The position numbers and the translations under genes are program-made. From contig VLTN01000055.1 of NCBI GenBank assembly GCA_008330645.1, forward strand, positions 175,327 through 239,326: a DNA stretch of 64,000 nucleotides, given 5' to 3'. The notes beneath the pieces are model-generated. The model did not search any database. It was not told where the DNA came from and saw only the letters and a list, made by a program, of their open reading frames with translations. This DNA comes from Cafeteria roenbergensis (lineage: Eukaryota > Sar > Bigyra > Bicosoecida > Cafeteriaceae). This document shows, piece by piece, positions 9,775-21,679 of this stretch. Numbering within the stretch: position 1 is the first letter of the stretch; each line of letters starts with the position of its first letter.

Positions 9775-12700
9775 ATGGCCACCCCTGCTATGGATGACAA
9801 TGCAATGGCGAGCGCGCTCTGGGAGGCGGCCAAGGCCGGGAACACCGCCGAGGCCCGGAGGCTGCTCGACGAGGGCGCGCCGGTGGACTGGAAAAACGAC
9901 GCCGCCGTGAGCGTCGAGGCTGTAGGCTCGTTCCCCGCTCGTTGCCAACGGAATGGGGAGCGATGCAACCAGCACACTGCCTTTCTCACACTCGATGGGC
10001 TGCTGCGCCACGAACCGCGCTGGAAAACGTGGGGGGTATCGACCGTGCAGGCGATCGAGCCGGCAGCGAAGCGAGCTGCGTGCCGCTGGGCGGCCAGCGT
10101 GACGCGGCGCCGGTCGTAGGCCGTGCGAACCGTGGTTTTTGAGGGCACGCGGCCTCGCAGTATGGTGCTACGGCGCTTGCTGAGGCTGCGTCCGGTGGCC
10201 ACAAGGACACGGCGGAGCTGCTGCTGGACCGCGGCGCCGACCTGGAGGCCAAGGACTGTGTGAGTGCGGCTGCCGTGTGTGTTTGCTGCGCGACGGGCCG
10301 CGCCGGGCAGCACGGGCAGGCGCGAGGGGGCTATGGCGGTGACGCGTCGGGGCCCCGTACTCCTGTTGCGGTCGGGCGAGTGAGGCGGCGCTGGTGTGGG
10401 GGCATGTCGGTAGGGGAGCGATGGTGCGCCGAGGTGCGGTGCCATGCGGGCGCGCGACGTCGCAGTATGGTTACACGGCGCTTGTTCTGGCTGCATCTGG
10501 TGGCCACACGGACATGGTGGAGCTGCTGCTGGACCGGGGCGCCGACCTGGAGGCCAAGAACGGCGTGAGTGCGGCGGCCGTGTGTGTTTGCTGCGCGCCG
10601 GGCGGCGCCGGGCGTCACGGGCGGGCCGAGAGGGCGGGCGGCGGTGGCGATGTCGCGTTGGGGCGTCGTGCTCCTCTCGCGGGTGGGTGCGTGAGGCAGC
10701 ACTTGCGGAGAGAGGGGGTGTCAGCAGGGGAGCGATGGTGCGACGAGGTGCGGTGACATGCGGGCGCGCGACGTCGCAGTATGGTTACACGGCGCTTGTT
10801 GCGGCTGCATCCGGTGGCCACAAGGGCACGGTGGAGCTGCTGCTGGACCGGGGCGCCGACCTGGAGGCCAAGGGCCCCGTGAGTGCGGCGGCCGTGTGTG
10901 TTTGCTGCGCGCCGAGCGACGCCGGGCGTCACGGGCGGGCCGAGAGGGCGGGCGGCGGTGGCGATGTCGCTTCGGGTCGTGGTGCCACTGTGGCGGGTGG
11001 GCGGGCGTGTGATGTGACGCTGGCGGGGCGGGTGCATGTCGGTGGGGGAGCGGTGGTGCGACGAGGTGCGGTGACATGCGGGCGCGCGACGTCGCAGGCT
11101 GGTTACACGGCGCTTGCTGCGGCTGCATCCCGTGGCCACAATGACACGGTGGAGCTGCTGCTGGGCCGGGGCGCCGACCTGGAGGCCAACGGTGGCGTGA
11201 GTGCGGCGGCCGTGTGTGTTTGCTGCGCGCCGGGCGGCGCCGGGCGTCACGGGCGGGCCGAGAGGGTGGGCGGCGGTGGCGATGTCGCGTCGGGTCGTGG
11301 TGCCACTGTGGGGGGCGGGCGGGCGTGTGAGTCGTGGCTGGCGGGGCGGGTGCATGTCGGTTGGGGAGCGGTGGTGCGACGAGGTGCGGTGACATGCGGG
11401 CGCGCGACGTCGCAGGCTGGTTCTACGGCGCTTGTCCGGGCTGCATCCCGTGGCCACAAGGACACGGTGGAGCTGCTGCTGGACCGGGGCGCCGACCTGG
11501 AGGCCAAGAACGGCGTGAGTGCGGCGGCCGTGTGTGTTTGCTGCGCGCCGAGCGACGCCGGGCGTCACGGGCGGGCCGAGAGGGTGGGCGGCGGTGGCGA
11601 TGTCGCGTCGGGTCGTGGTGCCACTGTGGGGGGCGGGCGGGCGTGTGATGTGACGCTGGCGGGGCGGGTGCATGTCGGTAGGGGAGCGATGGTGCGACGA
11701 GGTGCGGTGACATGCGGGCGCGCGACGTCGCAGTATGGTTGCACGGCGCTTGTTGGGGCTGCATCCGATGGCCACAATGACACGGTGGAGCTGCTGCTGG
11801 ACCGGGGCGCCGACCTGGAGGCCAAGGGCCCCGTGAGTGCGGCGGCCGTGTGTGTTTGCTGCGCGCCGAGCGACGCCGGGCGTCACGGGCGGGCCGAGAG
11901 GGTGGGCGGCGGTGGCGATGTCGCGTCGGGTCGTGGTGCCACTGTGGGGGGCGGGCGGGCGTGTGATGTGACGCTGGCGGGGCGGGTGCATGTCGGTTGG
12001 GGAGCGATGGTGCGACGAGGTGCGGTGACATGCGGGCGCGCGACGTCGCAGTATGGTCACACGGCGCTTGTTGGGGCTGCATCTGGTGGCCACAATGACA
12101 CGGTGGAGCTGCTGCTGGACCGGGGCGCCGACCTGGAGGCCAACGGCGGCGTGAGCGCGGCGGCCGTGTGTGTTTGCTGCGCGACGGGCCGCGCCGGGCG
12201 TCACGGGCGGGCCGAGAGGGCGGGCGGCGGTGGCGATGTCGCGTCGGGTCGTGGTGCCACTGTGGGGGGCGGGCGGGCGTGTGATGCGACGCTGGCGGGG
12301 CGGGTGCATGTCGGTAGGGGAGCGATGGTGCGACGAGGTGCGGTGACATGCGGGCGCGCGACGTCGCAGGATGGTTACACGGCGCTTGTTCGGGCTGCAT
12401 CCGATGGCCACACGGACACGGTGGAGCTGCTGCTGGACCGGGGCGCCGACCTGGAGGCCAAGAACGGCGTGAGTGCGGCGGCCGTGTGTGTTTGCTGCGC
12501 GCCGGGCGGCGCCGGGCGTCACGGGCGGGCCGAGAGGGTGGGCGGCGGTGGCGATGTCGCGTCGGGTCGTGGTGCCTCTGTGGCGGGCGGGCGGGCGTGT
12601 GATGTGACGCTGGCGGGGCGGGTGCATGTCGGTTGGGGAGCGGTGGTGCGACGAGGTGCGGTGACATGCGGGCGCGCGACGTCGCAGGCTGGTTACACGG

Positions 12701-14706
12701 CGCTTGTTGCGGCTGCATCCGGTGGCCACAATGGCACGGTGGAGCTGCTGCTGGGCCGGGGCGCCGACCTGGAGGCCAACGGTGGCGTGAGTGCGGCTGC
12801 CGTGTGTTTGCTGCGCGCCGAGTGGCGCCGGGCGTCACGGGCGGACCGAGAGGGCGGGCGGCGGTGGCGATGTCGCGTCGGGTCGCGGTGCCACTGTGGG
12901 GGGCGGGCGGGCGTGTGAGTCGTGGCTGGCGGGGCGGGTGCTTGTCGGTAGGGGAGCGATAGTGCGACGAGGTGCGGTGACATGCGGGCGCGCGACGTCG
13001 CAGGCTGGTTGCACGGCGCTTGTTGGGGCTGCAGCCGATGGCCACAATGACACGGTGGAGCTGCTGCTGGACCGGGGCGTCGACCTGGAGGCCAAGGGCC
13101 GTGTGAGTGCGGCTGCCGTGTGTTTGCTGCGCGCCGAGCGACGCCGGGCGTCACGGGCGGGCCGAGAGGGCGGGCGGTGGTGGCGATGTCGCGTTGGGGC
13201 GTCGTGCTCCTCTCGCGGGTGGGTGCGTGAGGCAGCACTTGCGGAGAGAGGGGGTGTCAGCAGGGGAGCGATGGTGCGACGAGGTGCGGTGACATGCGGG
13301 TGCGCGACGTCGCAGTATGGTTACACGGCGCTTGTTGTGGCTGCCTTTCGTGGCCACAAGGACACGGTGGAGCTGCTGCTGGACCGGGGCGCCGACCTGG
13401 AGGCCAAGGGCCCCGTGAGTGCGGCGGCCGTGCGTTGCTGCGCGCCGGGCGGCGGCGAGCGTCACGGGCGGGCCGAGAAGGCGGGCGGCGGTGGCGATGA
13501 TGCGTCGGGGCGTCGTGCTCCTCTTGCGGGTGGGTGCGTGAGGCGTGGCTGGTGGGGCGGGTGCATGTCGGTAGGGGAGCGATGGTGCGACGAGGTGCGG
13601 CTACATGCGGGCCTTCCGGGTCGCAGGCTGGTTGCACGGCGCTTGTTGCGGCTGCATCCCGTGGCTACAAGGACACGGTGGAGCTGCTGCTGGGCCGGGG
13701 CGCCGACCTGGAGGCCAAGAACGACGTGAGTGCGGCGGCCGTGTGTGTTTGCTGCGCGACGGGCCGCGCCGGGCGTCACGGGCGGGCCGAGAGGGCGGGC
13801 GGCGGTGGCGATGTCGCGTCGGGTCGTGGTGCCACTGTGGGGGGCGGGCGGGCGTGTGATGTGACGCTGGCGGGGCGGGTGCATGTCGGTAGGGGAGCGA
13901 TGGTGCGACGAGGTGCGGTGACATGCGGGCGCGCGACGTCGCAGGATGGTTACACGGCGCTTGTTGCGGCTGCATCCGGTGGCCACAATGGCACGGTGGA
14001 GCTGCTGCTGGACCGGGGCGCCGACCTGGAGGCCAACGATGGCGTGAGTGCGGCGGCCGTGTGTGTTTGCTGCGCGCCGAGCGACGCCGGGCGTCACGGG
14101 CGGGCCGAGAGGGCGGGCGGCGGTGGCGATGTCGCGTCGGGTCGTGGTGCCTCTGTGGCGGGCGGTGGGGCGTGTGAGGCGTGGCTGGCGGGGCGGGTAC
14201 ATGTCGGTAGGGGAGCGATGGTGCGACGAGGTGCGGTGACATGCGGGCGCGCGACGTCGCAGTATGGTCACACGGCGCTTGTTGGGGCTGCATCCCGTGG
14301 CCACAGACACACGGTGGAGCTGCTGCTGGGCCGGGGCGCCGATTCGGAGGCCAAGAACATTGTGAATTTGCAGAAGCTGCTCTGCTTGCCATGTGTCTGG
14401 AGTGCCTACACTTTGCGAATTGGTTGCAATGGACAAGTGCTTTGCAAGCATGAGTCTTGGTCTCAAAAAGTTCGCCGTTCACAATGCTTGCCGTGGCGAA
14501 AGAAGTGATTGCGGTTGCTCTGGCCAACGGACTGGGCTGCCCGACTGCAGGCTGGCATGAACGCGCTGGACATTTGCAGGAACAATGCGTGCGCCGATGT
14601 GCTTCGCAGTGCCGAGCGGCTCCAGCGATGGCATCGCCGCCGCCACTTGACGCTTTGGGCGTGCACGCATGCTTCCAGTTGTGTCTTTGAGGGAGGGTTA
14701 GGATGA
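9775..14706 (+). CDS. Ankyrin-repeat protein encoded by 16 exons, one repeat per exon
   Basis: Exon 1 is 9775-9906 (44 codons, LWEAAKAGNTAEARRLL). Fourteen 99-bp exons follow, at 10161, 10466, 10780, 11098, 11416, 11734, 12052, 12370, 12688, 13004, 13316, 13627, 13945 and 14263, each one full 33-residue ankyrin repeat (YTALVAAASGGH, then VELLLDRGADLEAK). The last exon is 14551-14706 (AGMNALDICRNNACADVLRS). Nearly all introns start GTGAGTG or GTGAGC (the last starts GTGAAT), most end in GACGTCGCAG, and all are phase 0. The predicted protein is 557 aa, an elongated protein-binding solenoid. The stop codon TGA at 14704 overlaps the ATGAACATC that begins the LINE copy. Splicing is inferred from the sites, from repeat logic, and from the fact that ankyrin repeats appear only in these blocks. 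Confidence 0.82.
10161..14361 (+). repeat. Tandem array of exon+intron units, period 318 bp
   Basis: Fourteen 99-bp exons are separated by introns of 206, 215, 219 (x6), 217, 213, 212 and 219 (x2) bp. Intron sequence is as conserved between units as exon sequence. Two intron subtypes recur: one with CGTCGGGTCGTGGTGCC, and one with GCGTTGGGGCGTCGTGCTCC. Confidence 0.93.
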
Positions 14707-15982
14707 ACATCGTTGGGGGGGGTCGAAAACTCGCGTAACCATACCACACACTCGATTCACAGACTCACCAATCACCAATCCAGCAACTCCATCACCGATG
14801 AGTCACAAACCGCGCCAAACCCACAATCCCAAGTCTCAAATCCCAGATCCCTGCCATCACACTGCCTCGAGTCGCCAATCATCCGCCCCTGCTCACCGCA
14901 AACGCTCCACCTGCTGTCGCAGGTACTGCGTCTGCCCGATCAGCTGGGTCGCCAGTCCCTTGGCGATGACCTCGTTCAGCCTCGACAGCCAGCGGAAGGC
15001 CCAGCGCGCACGCTCCCTCGGCCGATCACCGAAGGCCGTGTCCGCCACCTTCTTGAGGAAGGCGAAGGCCGCCGGTCCCATGCGTCCCGTGGTCGTGATG
15101 ACGAAGGGCACAATGGAGCTCATGTTGTCCTTTGTAGCTGAGCTCTTCTTGTACTCCCTCATCTTGTCATTCTCACGGCGCTCGAGAAATGCGTCCATGC
15201 TCTGCAGGCCCTGCGTCACGTAGGACTTGCTCACCGCCGAGGTGATCTGCACGTCGACGAGACAGGTGGTCTCGAAGTCGACGTGCACCCGCAGGTCCGG
15301 TCGCTTGCGCGCGGCCTCGCTGGACCCCGGCTGGGACCCGAAGCGCGCCTGACCGTCCTGCCAGCTGGAGGGCTCCACCACCGACTGCAGTCCCGCCGAG
15401 CGCACCGCCGCGTGCAGGACGTCGCGGACGTCGTTGTGCGCCCGGATGGTGGAGCCCTTGCCGCAGCGGCAACGCGCCAGGTGGTGCGCCACGCCGGAGA
15501 CCCCGCCGATGTGGACGGTGCCTCTCGCGGTGTTGTCCCGCTGCACGCACGCGCAGTTGATCGACACGCCGTCCGGCACCACGTGGTCGGCCTCGGAGGC
15601 TCCGATGCGGTAGCGGGTGACCACCGCGAACTCCTCGTCCGTGAGCCCGCGGGGCCCCATCATCGTGTTGCGGAGCCAGTAGTGCGTTCCCGGCACGCAC
15701 GCCTCTCGGAACGCGACCAGGTCGCTCATGACGCGCAGCATGGCCGGGTCGTCGATGTTGGCGATGCGCTTCTCCGGCGTGCCCTTGGCCATCGCCTCGG
15801 CCCTGCAGCGCGCTGTGCAGGCCCTGCGCGCCTTGGCCAGACGGCGCAGGAAGACGCACTCGTGCTTGATGCGCAGCATGTCGTCGTGGTGCAGCACCAT
15901 CTTGCGCTGCCAGGGCGCCTGGACTTGCCCGTTCGCGAGCTTCACCACCCCGTCGCCGTACAGGCACCTGCGGAGCTTGGCC
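14703..15982 (-). mobile_element. LINE 3' part, 5'-truncated, with the endonuclease domain
   Basis: It contains the 190-bp 3' UTR (14703-14892) and the last roughly 350 codons of the LINE ORF. Homology to the long copy stops at 15982, a typical 5' truncation. It is the same fragment as 48134-49297 plus 55628-55743, part of the segmental duplication. Confidence 0.93.
14893..15948 (-). pseudogene. LINE ORF C-terminus: zinc knuckle + restriction-like endonuclease
   Basis: A 351-codon open stretch. After a basic Cys/Ala-rich region come a Cys/His cluster (CAC, HHLARCRC), the block RAHNDVRDVLHAAVRSAGL, and RPDL then VDFETTCLVDVQIT. This order (CCHC-type knuckle, HN, RPD, D-x-x-x-D/I) is that of the PD-(D/E)XK nuclease found C-terminal to reverse transcriptase in R2/CRE/NeSL-like LINEs, where it nicks target DNA. 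The reverse transcriptase part is absent here, so this copy is dead. Confidence 0.85.
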
Positions 15983-17094
15983 CGCAGCCACCCCGGCAGC
16001 TGATGTTTGGCGGCAGGGGCGCGGGCGATCGTGCTCCGCGAGGTCTCGCGTTGCCTGCCGATCCCGGGACGTGGTTGTCCTCGTCTCTTCTGCCCGGCTC
16101 ATCGACGCCTCCGGAAGAACTGGATGCTTGCCCGTCCGCGAATTGAATCGCCCTGCCGGGCAGGCCCGAATGCGCGACAATCGCCAAGGCCGAAGCACGA
16201 GACGACTCTCCCCAATCGCGACGCCACGCTGAGCGCAATTCCTACTCCGTGCCCCGGGCAACCTCGTGCCCCCACGGCCTCTGTGCGCAAGGCCTAGTCC
16301 CTTCCGTTCTCTGTCCATTGCAGGACGCGTGGGTCCTGGCAGCACGCCGAGTCGTCGACTCCAGCCAACTGAAGCCATGAGCCTCCACCAGCCGATCCTA
16401 TTCGCTTATGCCTTCGGCCAGGCATCGCTTGCCCACCGTCCTCGGAAACAGCTGTGGCTGGGCTGAGCCCCGAAGCATCGCGAAGGAGACGCAGCATCTG
16501 CCACTCGCTACCTCCTCGTGTGCTCCGCGGGGCGGTGGGCGAGCACCGCAAGCCGAGTGCTGGGCATAGACTGCACAGGTTCACGACAATGCGCTGATTG
16601 CCCACCCGAAATTCCTGGCCGCGTCTCCCATGCTCTGGGGCGGGGCTTGCGGCGGCGGCGCCTCCGGCGGGGTTGCCTCCCCATCCAGCGCGATTTCAGG
16701 GTCCTGGCCCCCAACATTTGCTTTGATGCAACAAAAGTCTCGCAGGGGAGGGAGTGGGCGCTGGGTGTGGGGCTGGAGCGGTCCTGGGGCGGTTGGAGAG
16801 CCTGCGCGACAGCGGCGACAAGCAGTGCCTGTGCTTCGCAACGCCCGCCAAACGCGCAAGCCACACTCAAGCACGACCACACCATGCGCCATGCGCGAAA
16901 ACAAGTATTGCCGGATCTGCGGGTCGACTGGGCGATGACCGGGCTGCAGGCGCGGCCCTGTTCGGCCGGCCGTGCGTTGTTGGTTTGCTCGCGGTTCTGC
17001 TGGAATTCGCTGGCTCTGCTCTCGACTGATTCCGGCAGAGTTACAGGCCAGCACAAAAACGTGACGACGGCGAACTAGCCGAGCGCACTCGCCT
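15983..17094. other. Duplicated noncoding segment upstream of ATPase copy 1
   Basis: It is essentially identical to 55744-56855. Overlapping GC-rich frames exist on both strands but none has a domain. It probably holds the promoter and 5' UTR of the ATPase gene. Confidence 0.5.
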
Positions 17095-20000
17095 TTGCTG
17101 CGCCCGCGGACTCCCGGAGGCCGCCCGCGACGCCGAAAGGCCCACAGAGGGCAACCTTCCCCGCTTTTTGCCGAGTTTGCCATGCTGAGCCAGGTCTCAC
17201 GGGGCGCAGCGCGGGCGTGGCGGGCTGTGCTGCCTCCAAGCGCCCGGACGGCCGCTGCGGTTCGGCAGCCTTGGGCCCAGCCAGTCGCCGTCCTGAGCGG
17301 CGCAGGCGAGCCCCTGTGCCGCACCCTTTGGAGCGCAGGTCCCTCGGTGCTTCGCGACAGCACGGGCGGCGCGCGGCCCGTCCTGGTGCGCCCTCTGAGC
17401 TCCGCGGCGTCGGAGACTGACTCCCACCCGTTTGCGACTAAAGCCGAGCGTTGGGCTGCCAACCACCTGACCCAGGAGGAAGCCGGAACCGACGCCATCG
17501 ATTTAGCCCTCGGGGTACTCTCGTTGTCCTCCGTCTCGCCGGAAGTCGCCCGCGATCGGGTGGAGCTTGTGCAGGCCTTTTTCACGTTCATCACGAGGCT
17601 GCGTGCCGCCAAGGGGCTCCGCTCTGCCAACAACGAGGACATCGTCGAGCTGCTTGGAAGGCTCGGCACCGCCAGCATGGAGCTCGCCCACTGCACCGAC
17701 ATTGACGCCGTGCTTCAGCATGCCGGGGTGACTCTGGCAATGCCCGGCGGCGAGGCGCAGCTGGCCAAGTGGCACCGGCTGGGCCACCTGCAGTCCGTGG
17801 CCGGAGGCTTCGCGGAGGTCATGGCCAAGCCGTCCACCATGAGAACAGTGAAGGACCACGCCAAGGAGTTGCTCTTGGAGGCCAAGCGCGAGGCCGAGGA
17901 GCAGGCCGCGAAGGAAAAGCGCGAGGCCGAAAAGAAGCACAAGCGGGACTCTTTCGTGACGGCCATGAGCGCATTGGTTAAGTACTCAACGAACCATGTC
18001 CAGTCTGTTGACCTTGCAGACTACGACGAGCTAGAGGCTTCCAAGCTTGCGTGGAAGTCGCTCCGCACCGCGCAGTCTGACCGCAGGCTGTCCTTGTTCC
18101 TTGGCACGCAGCAGCGCACCGAGCTTGTGTCCGCCGTGTTCGAGAGCGTCTTCGACCTCGCCTTTCGAGAGCAACGAATGACGACCACGAATGTCAAGTT
18201 CCTGTCCGGCCCCAGGGGCTCTGGCAAGACCACGCTCGTTTGGAAGGCAGCCAAGGCGGCCGTCGACGCGATTCCGAGCTCTCGCGTTGCCGACGTTGTT
18301 GTGATCAAGCTCGACGGCCTGGCACTTAACTTTCTGTTTTCTGACGCCGACAACAAGGAAGGATTCATGCCACATCCTGTTGCATGCATCCAGTTCGCGA
18401 TGTGGCAGGCAGGACTGCTGCGTGGCACTGAGCTGGAGTCCAGGATGGAGAGCAACCCTTGGGATCTGAATAGCTGGAAGCGCGGCTTTGACCCAGTGAC
18501 TGAATCGGCCTCTTCGACGGCCGGTCGCCAAGTCCGCGTCTTCCTGATTGTGGACGAATTCCAGGAGTTCTTCAGGTACAGCGAGCTTGGCGACTTGTTC
18601 CGGACCCAGCTGACTGGCCTCATGACCGACTATCCTGACTTTGAGACGTTCGTCATGGGGTCCCCATCTGTCGGCCGGCAGGTGCTTCTTAACCCTAAGG
18701 CGATGCAGGACGATCCTCGCATCAAAGATTTCCCAGGTCTCAAGGGCCAAGTTGCCAGCGTCAACATCACCAAAATCAGCCAGCCAGCCAGACTGAATCG
18801 CTTCAGCGGTGACGAGGCTGTTCGCTTTGTGCTCTCATGCCTCCCAGAGCAGAAGGAGAGCACGCTGAGCGACATTCCTGGCATCGTGAACGAGCTTCTT
18901 GGAGAGCTGCAAGCCGAGCCGCCTGCGATTGCCGAGCAGCTGGACCAACTGCGCCAACGCCCAGCGTGGAAGCGTCTGACCTCGGTGTTTGACGAGTTAC
19001 GTCCCACCGCGAGGCGGCTGGTGGAGTCCTTTGTCCATACGGAACGAAGCGATGCGACATGGGATCCGATAGCGACGATGGAGCAAGCCGAGGCCGAAGC
19101 CTTCTGGCAAGCGGTGGCGCAACCCGTGACGAAGTTGCTAGTCACAGGATTGGCAACCATTCCTGTTGGAGCAGCTCCTCGGTCGGTCTCTTGGGCGCTG
19201 GGCGCGTCGATGCTGCCGCTGTTGAACGCTGAGTTCAAGGAGCTGTTCCAGCAGCGGGGCGTTGTCGATGATGCCAGAGTCGCAGCCGACGCCCTCGTCG
19301 ACCAAGGCGTCCTCCGCCATTCCGAGGATGACAAGTTTTCGCTGAGCTCTAGCCTGATGCGGCTTCTCTCGCTGAGAGTGCTGGACCAGATGGGGTCCTG
19401 CGGGCTGCATCCCCGCCAGATTCTGGCCATGCTAGATGCCACGGGTATGTCCGGTGAAGCCATGGAACTGCTCGCAGCCGAGGGCATATGTGAGACTGGG
19501 CCAGGGACCTTCCTGAGGCAATGCATGGATTCGCAGCCTCACCTGCCGACTCGCAAAGCTGCCGATGACGCCAGCTCGTCCATATCTGGCTGGCTGAATG
19601 AGCTCAAGTCAGCCACTGTCACTGCAAAGGGCAGGATGCTCCTCCGGCCAGTGAAACCTCCGCCGATTCCGCGGTTGGCCCGTCGGAGCCTGCCAAGTCG
19701 ATTGCAGTGCAGCTCCTTCCGCCGCTCGATCTCAATGCATCCGACGGCGGCCCAGCTCTCCCCATGGACACATTCTTCAAGGAGAAGCCAGACTTGTTTG
19801 GTGCCGACGCCGTCGCCGTGGCTGAGCGGGGCGAAAAGGATGGCCCCAAGACTCGCCACATCATTCGCGTGCAGGTGAAGGTGTCGAGCGACATGGAAAA
19901 GCTAGAGACACTGTCTACGGGCGACGTGGCGAGGATTCTGCAGAAGATGAACGACAGCTTCCGAGACGATGGCTCTTGTGAGCCAAAGACTTCGCTCCTC

Positions 20001-20387
20001 CAGAGCGTGCTGACCAGCCAGACGGAAGGCTTGGCTTGCATCGTGGTCTGGAACTGCCTGGTCACTTGCAAGAAAACTGGTCTCGCGCACGACTCTTCGA
20101 ACTGGCTCAAGGCGCTCCAAGCTGCGTCAGAAGACGTGTGGCAGCCTCCAACGGTCGATGCGCTCAGCGGTGCAGCGCATGCCGTTCGTGCAACCGGTCT
20201 CAATGCTGACCGAAGCAAGAAGTTGCTTGGCGGTCTTCACCCGTTCAAGTCCGAAGCGAACGGCGTTCCTGTCTACGTTGTCCCGGTTGTCGCCGACCAT
20301 GAGGTGATGCTGGACATGTGGCCAGCGCGCGTGAAGCAGTTCGCGTCAGCAACGGGCATCAGGAACTACAGCAAGCCCAGGCCGTAA
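17095..20387 (+). pseudogene. ATPase-nuclease protein, copy 1 (broken)
   Basis: Copy of the gene at 56856-60248 with nearly identical sequence: same presequence-like N-terminus (its first residues after the second Met differ), same P-loop (GPRGSGKTT), same winged-helix-like and nuclease-like regions. It has fewer of the 11-residue REAEEQAAKEK coiled-coil units (one instead of four). It looks broken, with about one break. See the second copy for the domain description. Confidence 0.8.
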
Positions 20388-20514
20388 AGCTCTGACAAGT
20401 ACACTGGTCAGAAACGAAGGAAGGAAGGTGCCTGCCACCCTTCCCCAAGCTTGCATGCCGTGAATGAGTGACACCACGAAGTTGAATGAACATCATTGGA
20501 AATGCATAAAACTC
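20388..20514. other. 3' flank of ATPase copy 1 with a tiny LINE 3'-end remnant
   Basis: About 100 bp after the stop lies TTGAATGAACATCATTGG (near 20482-20500), a decayed LINE 3' terminus in the usual orientation, cut off by the YR-element derivative. It is the same at 60343-60375. Confidence 0.55.
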
Positions 20515-21042
20515 GTTCGGTAACCGGTTGGGTTCATATTTGTCCGCAGACGTAGATTTTACCCCGACAAAACAGATGAGCCATCTGGCATCGTCACGAC
20601 ACTCTCTTGGGCTACGCGGCTCCCCCACAGCGTGCTGGGGGTGCCCTCGGCGTGACTCAGAGGGTCCCGAGCTCTGGTCTACCCGCCTGCGTCGGCGGCC
20701 AAGACAAGCAGCTCGCCGGCAAGGCGCGCGCAGCGTGCGCTTCGCTTTGCCCGCCGTGCCGTGCGAACGCTCGCACAGCACTCCAGGGCCCGTTGCGGTC
20801 GGCTTTGAGGTTGTGTGAGAGCAAAGCCGCATTCGTGACCCGCCCGCCCATCCCGCGGCAGGCTGGGAGGTGGCTTGCGAGGTTTCAGTGCCCCTGTGGG
20901 TGCAGACTCCGAGCAAGGCACTGCCACTCCTAGCCTGCTGGCGCCGGACACCTAACAGGTGCCCATTTGGCCACTGCTGGATGCGTGATCACCATTCCCT
21001 ACGATCACACGCACCAGGGCGAATCGGAGGCGTTGCCGGACA
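20515..21042 (+). mobile_element. YR-retrotransposon end-to-end derivative, 528 bp
   Basis: It begins GTTCGGTAACCGG and ends GCGTTGCCGGACA, exactly the two termini of the 49298-55627 element, with all coding sequence missing between them. The twin at 60376-60903 is part of the segmental duplication. Confidence 0.88.
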
Positions 21043-21076
21043 GCATCATAGGAGAACATGGCTTTAGATTAGGTTG

Positions 21077-21679
21077 AATGAGCATCGTTGGGGGGGGTCG
21101 AAAACTCGCGTCACCATACCACTCACTCGATTCACAAACTCATCGAACACCAATCCAGCAACTCCATCACCGATGAATCACAAACCGCGCCAAACCCACA
21201 ATCCCAAGTCCCAAGTCTCAGATCCCTGCCATCACGCTGCCACGAGTCGCCACTCAGCCGCCCCTGCTCACCGCAAACGCTCCACCTGCTGTCGCAGGTA
21301 CTGCGTCTGCCCGATCAGCTGGGTCGCCAGTCCCTTGGCGATGACCTCGTTCAGCCTCGACAGCCAGCGGAAGGCCCAGCGCGCACGCTCCCTCGGCCGG
21401 TCGCCGAAGGCCGTGTCCGCCACCTTCTTGAGAAGGCGAAGGCCGCCGGTCCCATGCGTCCCGTGGTCGTGATGACGAAGGGCACAATGGAGCTCATGTT
21501 GTCCTTTGTAGCTGAGCTCTTCTTGTACTCCCCCATCGTGTCATTCTCACGGCGCTCGAGAAAGGCGTCCATACGAAGGTTAATGAACATCGTTGGGGGG
21601 GGTCAAAAACTCGCGTCACCATACCACACACTCGATTCACAGACTCACCAATCACCAATCTAGCAACACCATAGGTTGA
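21077..21679 (-). mobile_element. LINE 3'-end array unit (truncated copy + 90-bp copy)
   Basis: A LINE 3' part truncated after GGCGTCCAT (21077-21573) is followed by ACGAAGGTTA and a second LINE 3' terminus of about 90 bp (21583-21671) that ends CCATAGGTTGA. This composite unit of about 600 bp recurs at 46931, 47530 and 60938. Confidence 0.88.

Noticed and set aside
10615-12729. 704-codon minus-strand open frame across the ankyrin locus, and similar long antisense frames
   Set aside because: It is the antisense of the tandem exon-intron units. Its Pro/His/Arg-rich product has no domain and simply repeats with the 318-bp period.
10444-12918. 824-codon plus-strand frame as a single-exon protein
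   Set aside because: It reads ankyrin exons in frame only after the first intron and continues through intron segments with clean GT...AG borders. The spliced model explains the whole array better. Retention is kept as a finding, not as the gene model.
16518-17702. Overlapping frames upstream of the ATPase gene on both strands
   Set aside because: No domain or start context, and they are preserved in both duplicates only because the DNA was duplicated. Left as noncoding.
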